A stretch of 64,000 nucleotides of DNA from Cytobacillus firmus DS1 (GTDB lineage: Bacteria > Bacillota > Bacilli > Bacillales > Cytobacillaceae), in NCBI RefSeq assembly GCF_000565285.1, contig NZ_APVL01000011.1, positions 1-64,000 on the forward strand, written 5' to 3'. The notes under the pieces are model-generated. The model searched no databases. It saw only the letters and a program-made list of their open reading frames with translations, and was not told where the DNA came from. Positions 8,586 through 16,026 of the stretch are shown here, in pieces. The translations under genes were made by a program, and so were the position numbers. Numbering within the stretch: position 1 is the first letter of the stretch; every line of letters starts with the position of its first letter.

Positions 8586-10463
8586 TTAGACCATAACTTT
8601 GCAGATATCATTCGTAAACTCCACTGGGTCGCTGATTGGAAGGCCTTCAATCAGAAGTGCCTGGTTATAAAGGAGGTTTGTGTAGAGACTAAATTTATCC
8701 TTATCATTTTCCAATGCATTTTTTAAGGCTTGGAAAACTTCATGGTTTGAATTGATTTCGAGAACCTTATTCGCTTTAACATTTTGATTGTCAGGCATGC
8801 TGCTGAGGATTTTTTCCATTTCAATGGTGACTTCCCCATCTGCACTCAGGCAAACCGGATGGCTTTTAAGCCTTTTGGAAATCCGGACATCACTTACTTT
8901 TCCAGATAAAATTTCCTTCATGCGGCTGAACAAATCCTTATGTTCTTTTTCTTCTGCTTCGGATATCTTTTCTTCCTCATTCTCTATGCCAAGATCACCG
9001 CTAGAGACAGACTTAAATTCCTTATCTTTATAGGACATCAGCATTTTAATGGCGAACTCATCAATATCTTCTGTGAAGTACAGAATTTCATAACCCTTAT
9101 CCGCAACCAGCTCGGTTTGTGGAAGCTTTTCGATTCTTTCGTGTGACTCTCCAGCAGCATAATAAATATATTTCTGGTCATCCTTCATTCGGGATACATA
9201 TTCATCAAGTGATGCCAATTTTTTTTCTGTTGACGAATGGAACATCAATAAATCCTGGAGTGTTTCTTTATGAGTTCCGAAATCGCTGTAAACACCATAT
9301 TTTAATTGCCTTCCAAATGATTTATAAAATTGTTCATATTTTTCCCGCTCATTTTTCATCAGCTGCTGCAGTTCGTTTTTAATCTTTTTACTGATGTTTT
9401 TTGCAATAAGCTTGAGCTGTCGGTCGTGCTGAAGCATCTCCCTTGAAATGTTCAAAGACAAATCCTCAGAATCAACCATCCCTTTGACAAAACTGAAATA
9501 ATCAGGCAAAAGGTCTCCACACTTATTCATGATTAAAACGCCATTCGAATAAAGCTCGAGGCCTTTTTCGTATTCTTTAGAGTAATAATCAAATGGAATA
9601 TTTTCAGGAATATATAAGATCGCATTATAGCGGATTGTGCCATCCACACTTATATGAATATGTTTTACCGGCTTATCAAAGCCATAGTGCTTCTCCTGAT
9701 AGAACTTTTCATAATCCTCGTCTGTCAGTTCGCTCTTGTTTTTCCGCCAGATTGGAACCATGCTGTTGATGGTCTGCTCTTCGGAAATTTCTTCAAACTC
9801 GTTCTCAGCTTCTTCTTTTGGTTTTCTGATTGTAACATCCATTTTAATAGGATAGCGGATGAAGTCAGAGTATTTTTTTATGATAGACTTTAATCGATAC
9901 TCTTCCAAGTATTCATCATAGCTTTCATCTTCTGTATTTTCTTTAATCTTTAATATAATTTCAGTGCCTAGGGAGTCTTTTTCATATGGAGTAATCGTAT
10001 ACCCCTCAGCTCCATGGGATTCCCATTTGTACGCCTGATCACTGCCAAGGGCTTTGCTGATCACAGTTACAACATCAGCGACCATGAATGCAGCATAAAA
10101 TCCTACTCCGAATTGGCCAATAATATCATGACCATCTTTAATTTCATTTTCTTTCTTAAAAGCAAGTGAGCCGCTTTTGGCGATGACACCCAGGTTGTTT
10201 TCCAGTTCTTCCTTTGTCATGCCAATGCCGGTATCTTGGATTGTTAATGTCCTTTTTTCTTTATCAGGAACGACCTTTATGTAGTAACTGTCTTTTTCAA
10301 ACGTTAAGGAATCGTCTGTAAGTGCTTTGTAGTAGATCTTATCGATCGCATCACTGCTGTTGGAAATAAGCTCCCTCAGGAACACCTCTCTTTGAGAGTA
10401 GATGGAGTTGATCATCATTTCCAATAATCTCTTGGATTCTGCCTGAAACTGTTTCGTTTCCAT
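8586..10463 (-). CDS. htpG: Molecular chaperone HtpG (Hsp90)
   Basis: 625 residues, full length for bacterial Hsp90, an ATP-dependent cytosolic homodimeric chaperone. The GHKL ATPase domain shows [13 protein letters not shown] near residue 30, DTGIGM near 80 and [11 protein letters not shown] near 120. The middle domain has the FDYYSKE and NISREMLQ blocks; the C-terminal dimerisation domain ends [11 protein letters not shown]. Regulation is clear: a perfect CIRCE element lies upstream at 10496-10522, so HrcA should repress it. It is monocistronic. Confidence 0.97.
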   Translation of the reverse strand: METKQFQAESKRLLEMMINSIYSQREVFLRELISNSSDAIDKIYYKALTDDSLTFEKDSYYIKVVPDKEKRTLTIQDTGIGMTKEELENNLGVIAKSGSLAFKKENEIKDGHDIIGQFGVGFYAAFMVADVVTVISKALGSDQAYKWESHGAEGYTITPYEKDSLGTEIILKIKENTEDESYDEYLEEYRLKSIIKKYSDFIRYPIKMDVTIRKPKEEAENEFEEISEEQTINSMVPIWRKNKSELTDEDYEKFYQEKHYGFDKPVKHIHISVDGTIRYNAILYIPENIPFDYYSKEYEKGLELYSNGVLIMNKCGDLLPDYFSFVKGMVDSEDLSLNISREMLQHDRQLKLIAKNISKKIKNELQQLMKNEREKYEQFYKSFGRQLKYGVYSDFGTHKETLQDLLMFHSSTEKKLASLDEYVSRMKDDQKYIYYAAGESHERIEKLPQTELVADKGYEILYFTEDIDEFAIKMLMSYKDKEFKSVSSGDLGIENEEEKISEAEEKEHKDLFSRMKEILSGKVSDVRISKRLKSHPVCLSADGEVTIEMEKILSSMPDNQNVKANKVLEINSNHEVFQALKNALENDKDKFSLYTNLLYNQALLIEGLPISDPVEFTNDICKVMV

Positions 10464-10495
10464 GAAAGTCTCTCCCTTACCATTTTTTCATTTCC

Positions 10496-10522
10496 TTAGC
10501 ACTCACGTCTTCAGAGTGCTAA
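10496..10522. promoter_or_regulatory. CIRCE element (HrcA operator) of htpG
   Basis: Exact consensus TTAGCACTC-N9-GAGTGCTAA, located 33 bases upstream of the htpG start, between the predicted promoter and the gene. Confidence 0.95.
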
Positions 10523-10530
10523 CCAATATT

Positions 10531-10559
10531 TAATTATCATATTATTCAAGTTGTGTCAA
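10531..10559 (-). promoter_or_regulatory. Predicted sigma-A promoter of htpG
   Basis: On the minus strand TTGACA at 10554-10559, 17-base spacer, then TAATTA at 10531-10536. CIRCE follows directly, as in other HrcA-controlled genes. Confidence 0.6.
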
Positions 10560-10575
10560 CAGGATAACCACGAAC

Positions 10576-10605
10576 AAAAAAGTACCCTCACTGAGGATAC
10601 TTTTT
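10576..10605 (-). terminator. Terminator at the end of the selenium-linked cluster
   Basis: Stem AAAAAGTA-c-CCTC / GAGG-a-TACTTTTT, overlapping the deacetylase stop codon. Confidence 0.8.
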
Positions 10606-11236
10606 ACAGCAAACTGAATTCATAGCCTTTATCCCGAATTCCAGCAATTAAGCCAGGCAGTGCTTCAGCAGTCTGGCTTAATTCATGCAAAAGAATGATT
10701 GCTCCGTTTTCCAGGTTCTCTATAACATTATTGATAATTTGATCAGGCTCTTCTTTGAGCTCCCAGTCCATGGACGAGATTCTCCACAATATGGTGGAAA
10801 GTCCGAGCTCTTTGGCTGCAGCAAGGGTATGTTCATTATACTGTCCAAATGGGGGCCTGAATAGCTTCACTTCCTGGCCCGTGATGGATTCAATCTTTAA
10901 TTTGCTTCTCCTTAGATCCTGGATTTGTTCATTTGGAGTTAATTTTACATAATTGGAATGCTTTGAAGAGTGGGTTCCTAACTGATGGCCTTCTTCAAGA
11001 ACTCTTTTCCACGGACGCCCGGGGTATAAAAGCCTGGATTGCCAGAAGAAAACAGCTGGAACTTTTTCTTTATTCAATATATCCAATATTTCCGGAAGAG
11101 CTCTTGCCGGCCCATCGTCAAAAGTCAGTGTTACTGTTTTCTTCGATGGATGACCGGCATTAAATAACTTGATGTCAGGGTCGTTCGAAACGTACACGAC
11201 GTTTGAGCTATCCACTACTCATGGACAATTGGCCAT
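10604..11236 (-). CDS. Cytosolic NodB-type deacetylase; candidate selenoprotein with in-frame UGA at codon 6
   Basis: NodB polysaccharide-deacetylase domain with all five motifs: TFDDGP, HSSKH, RPPFG, the SSMDW block and LLHEL. There is no signal peptide, unlike most such enzymes, so it should act on a small cytosolic substrate. The best start is ATG 11236: AGGAGG lies 7 bases upstream, and the phnC stop is 17 bases away. From it the frame reads M-A-N-C-P-UGA-V-V-D-S-S-N and then stays open for 204 codons. The UGA (11219-11221) follows Cys-Pro and is followed by a hairpin of bSECIS type (11188-11204). Together with the adjacent selD, this suggests selenocysteine (210 residues). Alternative: a five-codon minicistron with re-initiation at GTG 11215 (203 residues), or a point nonsense mutation. 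Confidence 0.7.
11188..11204 (-). promoter_or_regulatory. Candidate bSECIS hairpin downstream of the deacetylase UGA
   Basis: In the minus-strand RNA a 6-bp perfect stem AAACGU / ACGUUU closes the loop CGUGU. The loop begins 21 nucleotides after the UGA and has G at its second position. These values fit the published bacterial SECIS model (loop 16-37 nucleotides from UGA, G among the first two loop bases). A competing fold (CGUU-UCG-AACG) overlaps it. Confidence 0.5.
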
Positions 11237-11253
11237 TCTTCTTCCTCCTGTTC

Positions 11254-12027
11254 TTAAGTTGATTGGATAAATGCTTTTTCGTTATAACTTTCAGCATCAT
11301 ATGTAAATACATACATATCATCTGTAAACTGCTCTGGTTTACCATCAAAAACAACTTCCCCATCTTTTAAGGCAATAATCCGGGTAGCATAGCGTTTAGC
11401 CAATTGAACATCATGGACATTAATTATGGTTTGAAGGCCTAGCTTGTCATGCATCTCCTTAAGCAGGCTGAAGATCCGGTCTGAAGTTCCCGGATCCAGG
11501 CTGGCTACAGGCTCGTCTCCCAGCAGGAACCTTGGCTTTTGAAGGAGAGCCCTTGCAATGCCGACTCTCTGTTTCTGTCCTCCGCTAAGATGCTCTACTC
11601 TGCGGTCGGCAAAGTCGGCTAAGCCAACCTCTGCAATGACTAGTTTAGCCTGAGCCTTTTCTTCCTCTGTAAACCATCCAATGAGGTTCTTAAAACTGCT
11701 TCTGTAGCCGAACATGCCTGTCAGAACATTTTGCAGGACAGTCAATCGCGGTATTAAATTAAAATGCTGAAAGATCATTCCCATCTCCCTGCGGATTCTT
11801 CGAAGCTGTTCATCACTAAGTGCAGAAAAGGATTGGCCATCCCAGATGATTTCCCCTGAAGATGGTGTATGCAGGCCATTTAAACAGCGAATCAGAGTAG
11901 ATTTTCCGGCACCGCTTTTACCTAGCACGCAAACAAAGTCTCCAGGGTGTATCGTCAGATTTATTGAATTAAGCGCATTATGCTTCATGCCGGGATAACG
12001 GACAGTTATATTTCGAATCTCAAACAT
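11254..12027 (-). CDS. PhnC-like ABC transporter ATP-binding protein
   Basis: 257 residues with Walker A GKSGAGKST, Q-loop MIFQHFNLI, signature LSGGQKQR, Walker B FLLGDEP and switch His in NVHDVQLA. The sequence is of the PhnC (phosphonate/oxyanion) subfamily. It follows phnE by 12 bases. No C-P lyase gene is present; the neighbours are selD and a deacetylase. I therefore infer a substrate connected with selenium or the sugar metabolite of the cluster rather than phosphonate as a phosphorus source. Confidence 0.85.
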   Translation of the reverse strand: MFEIRNITVRYPGMKHNALNSINLTIHPGDFVCVLGKSGAGKSTLIRCLNGLHTPSSGEIIWDGQSFSALSDEQLRRIRREMGMIFQHFNLIPRLTVLQNVLTGMFGYRSSFKNLIGWFTEEEKAQAKLVIAEVGLADFADRRVEHLSGGQKQRVGIARALLQKPRFLLGDEPVASLDPGTSDRIFSLLKEMHDKLGLQTIINVHDVQLAKRYATRIIALKDGEVVFDGKPEQFTDDMYVFTYDAESYNEKAFIQST

Positions 12028-12039
12028 TTCCGGCCTCCT

Positions 12040-12795
12040 TTATATCACTCGGTTCCTGACATAGCTTCCGAATAGGTCCACTAGAATAACGATGATCATA
12101 ATCACTAGGACATCAAGCGAAACTGAATTGTATTGAAATGTCTTAAAATCATTAAAGAGTCTTTGTCCAATTCCTCCCCCGCCAATGAAGCCTAAGATAA
12201 GGGAAGTCCTTATGGCAACCTCAAACCGGTAGAAGTAATTTGACAATACATTTGGCCATATTTGGGGCAGGATGCTGAATAGGGAAGCAAACCAGCTTTT
12301 TGCCCCCACTGCTTTCATGGCCTCCTGCGGGCCTGGATCGGATGCTTCAATGAGTTCTGAGATCAGTTTTCCCAGAACTCCAATGTTATGAAACATAATG
12401 GCCAGGACAGCCGGAAAAGGACCAAGCCCAAGAGCGGTCAAAAGAATCAAACCAAAAACAATTTCAGGGATGGAACGGACAAAGCTGAGGCCGACTCTGG
12501 TTAAATGGTAAACAAGCTTTGAGCCGGATGTGTTTTTGGCTGCCATAAAGCTTAAAGGAAGTCCGATAATAAGCCCGAAGAAGCTTCCCAGAAAAGCCAT
12601 GGCCAATGTTTCAAGACTGTCTTCAAGGATCCTTGGCAGGAGAGAAAAATCCATCGGGAACCAATGGGACAGGAAATCAATCATGTTGCCGAAGTCTTTG
12701 AATTTCGATAAATCGAATTCTGTCAGCTTCATGCTTATATAAATGAATAAAGCCAACACGGTATATATTAATATGCTGCGTTTTTTAAACCACAA
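12040..12795 (-). CDS. PhnE-like ABC transporter permease
   Basis: 251 residues, six predicted membrane segments, with the cytoplasmic EAA loop (EAMKAVGAKSWFASLFSILPQIWPNVLS) that contacts the ATPase. A single permease gene implies a homodimer. The start is TTG 12795 with AGGG about 9 bases upstream, 11 bases after phnD. Family membership is PhnE; the substrate is unknown. Confidence 0.85.
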   Translation of the reverse strand: MWFKKRSILIYTVLALFIYISMKLTEFDLSKFKDFGNMIDFLSHWFPMDFSLLPRILEDSLETLAMAFLGSFFGLIIGLPLSFMAAKNTSGSKLVYHLTRVGLSFVRSIPEIVFGLILLTALGLGPFPAVLAIMFHNIGVLGKLISELIEASDPGPQEAMKAVGAKSWFASLFSILPQIWPNVLSNYFYRFEVAIRTSLILGFIGGGGIGQRLFNDFKTFQYNSVSLDVLVIMIIVILVDLFGSYVRNRVI

Positions 12796-12806
12796 TCTTA
12801 TCAGCC

Positions 12807-13709
12807 CTATTCTTTAATAAGTCCCTCTTTTAGGGCAGCCTGACGGATGCTTTCATAATCTTCGTTGCTTGCTTCAGTAAATCCGCTTGCTCCGAATGCG
12901 TCAAGAATTTCAGGATCTTTAATCGCCAGAAATGCTTCCTTCAATGCTTTAATTGTTTCTTCATCGGTATTTTCATGAACAGCCCAAGGGTACTGGAAAA
13001 GCTTTTCTGATTTCCAAATCGTTTTAATCTGATCAGCATCTACTTTTCCTGAATCTGCTAATTGATTATAAATGGCGCTGTCGATCGCACCGGCATCTAC
13101 CTGTTTATTTTGAACCGCCAATGCAGTAGCATCATGTGAGCCGGTAAATCGGACGGATTTAAAGCTGTGTTTATCCTCTGATTGGTAAACTTCACGGTCC
13201 TTTAATTCAATTGATGGGATAAGGGATCCTGAAGTTGAATTGATATCACCAAAGGCAAAGTCAGCTTCACTGCTGTCTTTCAGCAGATCTTCAAGTGAAT
13301 TCCATGGATTATCTTTATGGGTGATGATATATGAATAATAGAAGGGCTCTCCATCAATCAGCTGTGTAATGATGGCTTTTGCGCCGCTCTTCTCATGGGC
13401 AACAACATATGTTAACGGGCCGAAATAGGCCATATCAATTTTATCGTAGTTCATGGCTTCCACTACCCCGTTATAATCCGGATAAACTTCGACAGCTACG
13501 TCCCGATTAAGTTTTTCAGATAATGTTGACTGCAATTTCTCCATGGCAGCTTCCATCGATCCCTCTGTTTGAACTGGGATGACCCCAATGGTGAACGTTT
13601 CTTTCGATTGTTCTTTTCCATTTTCATCTGTATTATTTGTTTCATTACCGCTGCATGCTGACAAAAGCATTAGTGAAAAGATAGTTATGAGCATTAAGAA
13701 GTTTTTCAT
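12807..13709 (-). CDS. PhnD-like substrate-binding lipoprotein
   Basis: 300 residues. The signal peptide MKNFLMLITIFSLMLLSAC ends in a lipobox (LSAC), so the protein is tethered outside the membrane. The mature part follows the PhnD/phosphite-binding fold: FTIGVIPVQTEG, MAYFGPLTYV and the FTGSHDATALAVQNKQVDAGAID block that lines the anion pocket in PhnD and PtxB-type proteins. Start ATG 13709 has AAGGA upstream. A terminator-like hairpin separates it from selD, so expression may be attenuated or use a promoter inside selD. Selenite or another selenium compound is a possible ligand by context only. Confidence 0.85.
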   Translation of the reverse strand: MKNFLMLITIFSLMLLSACSGNETNNTDENGKEQSKETFTIGVIPVQTEGSMEAAMEKLQSTLSEKLNRDVAVEVYPDYNGVVEAMNYDKIDMAYFGPLTYVVAHEKSGAKAIITQLIDGEPFYYSYIITHKDNPWNSLEDLLKDSSEADFAFGDINSTSGSLIPSIELKDREVYQSEDKHSFKSVRFTGSHDATALAVQNKQVDAGAIDSAIYNQLADSGKVDADQIKTIWKSEKLFQYPWAVHENTDEETIKALKEAFLAIKDPEILDAFGASGFTEASNEDYESIRQAALKEGLIKE

Positions 13710-13745
13710 GATTGCACTTCCTTGTTTTTGTTTTGTAGTAAAGGT

Positions 13746-13774
13746 AAAAAAGGACTCTTTTCGAGTCCTTTTTT
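13746..13774 (-). terminator. Terminator-like hairpin between selD and phnD
   Basis: Perfect stem AAAAAAGGACTC / GAGTCCTTTTTT with a five-base loop, beginning at the selD stop codon. As phnD starts 37 bases further on, it may set a lower level for the transporter genes. Confidence 0.75.
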
Positions 13775-14823
13775 CAGATAACCGTAATCTTTCCAGGATT
13801 CTGTTCTGTGACAGTCCCAATGATGGAAGCCCATTCTACTCCTTTTTCCTTAAGGTCTTTTAGGAGCGATTCAGCTTCTGTTTCAGGTACGGTTATTAAA
13901 AGTCCCCCTGAAGTAATGGCATCACAAAGTATCACTTGGTCAACATCATCAATATTTTCGTATTGAATCCGGCCGGCCAGCCATTTATGATTCTTTTTGG
14001 AGCCGCCGGGAATAATATTCTGTTCAGCAAGCTCTCTTGTTTTCGGAAGGATTGGCACGGCTTTGCTTTCAATGGTTATCCCTGTGCCGCTTCCTTCCGC
14101 AATCTCCATTGCGTGGCCCAGAAGGCCAAAACCGGTAATGTCTGTACAGGCATTAACCTGGTACTTATCCATAGCTTCAGCTGCCTCTTTATTTAATGCA
14201 GCCATGATTTCCATAACACGGTCAATGCCTTCCTGATCCAGCATATCCCTTTTAATCGCTTGAGTAAGAATGCCGACGCCAATCGGCTTGGTTAAGATCA
14301 GCTTGTCGCCAGGTTTGGCTCCTGCATTTGTTCTAACCCGCTCAGGATGTACCGTTCCAGTCACAGATAAGCCGAATTTTGGCTCCTGGTCGTCAATGGA
14401 GTGCCCTCCAACTAACACAGCACCGGATTCTTTAACTTTATCTGATGCCCCAGCCAGAATGTCTGCAAGTATGCTTTTATCCAGTTTGCTTATAGGAAAA
14501 CCTACAATATTCATGACGGTTATTGGCTTGCCGCCCATAGCGTAAATATCACTCAGCGAATTGGCTGCGGCGATTTGGCCGAACATGTATGGGTCATCAA
14601 CGATAGGAGTGAAGAAATCCAGTGTCTGCACAAGGGCAGTTTCATCATTTATTTTATATACGCCTGCATCATCCGATGTATCCAATCCTACCAGGAGGTT
14701 GGGGTCAGGTACAGACTTAGGCAAATGACGCAGAACCTGCGCCAGGTCTTCAGGACCAATTTTGCATCCTCAGCCGCCTTTTGTTGATAAAGAAGTTAAT
14801 TTTACGATTTCTTCTCTCGACAT
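13774..14823 (-). CDS. selD: Selenophosphate synthetase SelD, selenocysteine-containing
   Basis: Makes selenophosphate from selenide and ATP, the selenium donor for selenocysteine tRNA and other pathways. The true start is ATG 14823 (AGGAGAG upstream), giving 349 residues. Codon 18 is UGA (14770-14772) in the context STKGG-U-GCKIGPEDLAQ, the conserved active-site site that is Cys or Sec in SelD. An open frame begins only after it, so simple callers truncate the protein to 316 residues. Later hallmarks are GLDTSDDAGVY, VGGHSIDDQEPKFGLSVTG and TDITGFGLLGH. A self-encoded Sec implies that the genome also has SelA, SelB and tRNA-Sec, none of which is in the window. It lies 20 bases after the glycosyltransferase. 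Confidence 0.95.
14747..14772 (-). promoter_or_regulatory. Sec UGA codon and bSECIS hairpin of selD
   Basis: UGA at 14770-14772 followed in the RNA by the stem GGUC / GACC closing loop CUGAA, whose loop starts 17 nucleotides after the UGA. Confidence 0.65.
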
Positions 14824-14843
14824 ATTTCTCTCTCCTTGCTCAT

Positions 14844-15857
14844 TCATTGATTACTTGGGGATTTTTCTAAGATGGTTTCGTAAATTTTTTGAAGTGTTTT
14901 AGCTTCATATTCCGAAGAATGACTGCCCTCAACATAGAGTTTGGCAGCTTGCCCCAATTTAATCCTCAATTCGTTATTATTCACTAGTTTGTCTGCATAA
15001 TCAAGAAATTCGACCGGATTAGTGTAGATTAAACCGGTTTCCTGATGTGAAATGATATTCCTGTTGCCTAGGTTATTAGCTGCAAGAACTGGAAGGCTAT
15101 ACTCCATTGCTTCTAAAATGGCAGCCGGCTGGCCTTCAGAATGGGATGTGTTCAATACGGCATCCGCTTGCCTGTATAGCTCTCCCATATGGTGATGCGG
15201 GATCTGGCCTAGATATTGAACCCATTTTTTATTTTTTTCAGTAAGGGTCTTTACGATAGTACCCTCTTCTTCTTCAATAATAGGACCCGCCAGCCAAAGA
15301 CGGATGCGGGGATTCTTTTCATATAACAGCTTAAGCTTTTCTATGGCAAAAGGAATATTCTTCACTTTCCGTATTCCTGCAGGCAGCAAAAATAAAAACG
15401 TGCCGTGTTCTTTTTTATAGTCGGCACAAGCTTCGGAAAATATTACAGTGCCCTGATGGATAACGCTGATTTTATCTTTTGCATCAGGAACTTCACCTGC
15501 CAGTACAAGCTTAGCTTCTTCATCAAATACATGTATAGCTTCGGCATTGATAATGGTTTGAATGACTGCGGTTTTCTTCACCGGGTCATAAAGGTCGATA
15601 TTTAAATCAGTGCCGGTCATGGTTACGACATATCTTTCAGGTTTTTCACCAAGCCCCTTAATAAATTGGCCAAACCTATAAGCATTAAAGCCATGCACAA
15701 TATCGGCTTTTGGCAGGCTGGATAATTTGCAGCCGTCTGTGATATTGATTATTTCAGTCTCAATGCCCAGCTTATTAAGGTTATCGGATATACGCTGAAC
15801 AGTAACTGTGTTTCCTCTTGCCTGGTGAAAATTCGGGCTTGCCAGAAGTACTTTCAT
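14844..15857 (-). CDS. GT4-type glycosyltransferase linked to selD (SenB-like candidate)
   Basis: 337 residues with a GT-B fold: N-terminal Rossmann block KVLLASPNFHQARGNTVTV, TMTGTDL mid-domain, and a C-terminal nucleotide-sugar block with SHSEGQPAAILEAMEYSLPVLA typical of GT4. Start ATG 15857 has AAGGA 7 bases upstream. It is the first gene of the cluster and lies 20 bases before selD. In the selenoneine pathway a GT4-fold enzyme (SenB) joins selenophosphate to a UDP-sugar and is co-encoded with a SelD relative. The short N-terminal RxxGNxxT element and gene order fit that model, but no SenA-like gene is present. The assignment is inference. Confidence 0.6.
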   Translation of the reverse strand: MKVLLASPNFHQARGNTVTVQRISDNLNKLGIETEIINITDGCKLSSLPKADIVHGFNAYRFGQFIKGLGEKPERYVVTMTGTDLNIDLYDPVKKTAVIQTIINAEAIHVFDEEAKLVLAGEVPDAKDKISVIHQGTVIFSEACADYKKEHGTFLFLLPAGIRKVKNIPFAIEKLKLLYEKNPRIRLWLAGPIIEEEEGTIVKTLTEKNKKWVQYLGQIPHHHMGELYRQADAVLNTSHSEGQPAAILEAMEYSLPVLAANNLGNRNIISHQETGLIYTNPVEFLDYADKLVNNNELRIKLGQAAKLYVEGSHSSEYEAKTLQKIYETILEKSPSNQ

Positions 15858-15991
15858 CCTTTCATCCTTCACAATTATATTTTCACTATCTTTGTTTTAA
15901 TTAAAGTTTGCATCAATTATTGCAGGAATATTTCATCCTGTCCATTAATTGTATTTCAGCAGGCTGTTCTTTTCATTATGACGGTAAAAAA

Positions 15992-16017
15992 GCCTGTTTC
16001 TATATCAAGAAACAGGC
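15992..16017 (-). terminator. Terminator of pepF
   Basis: Perfect stem GCCTGTTTC / GAAACAGGC, T run on the minus-strand side, 10 bases beyond the pepF stop codon. Confidence 0.85.
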
Positions 16018-16026
16018 CCAATCCAG

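Noticed and set aside
11254..13709. PhnCDE-like genes as a phosphonate utilisation operon
   Set aside because: No C-P lyase or phosphonatase gene is present; they sit next to selD, so the family name does not fix the substrate.
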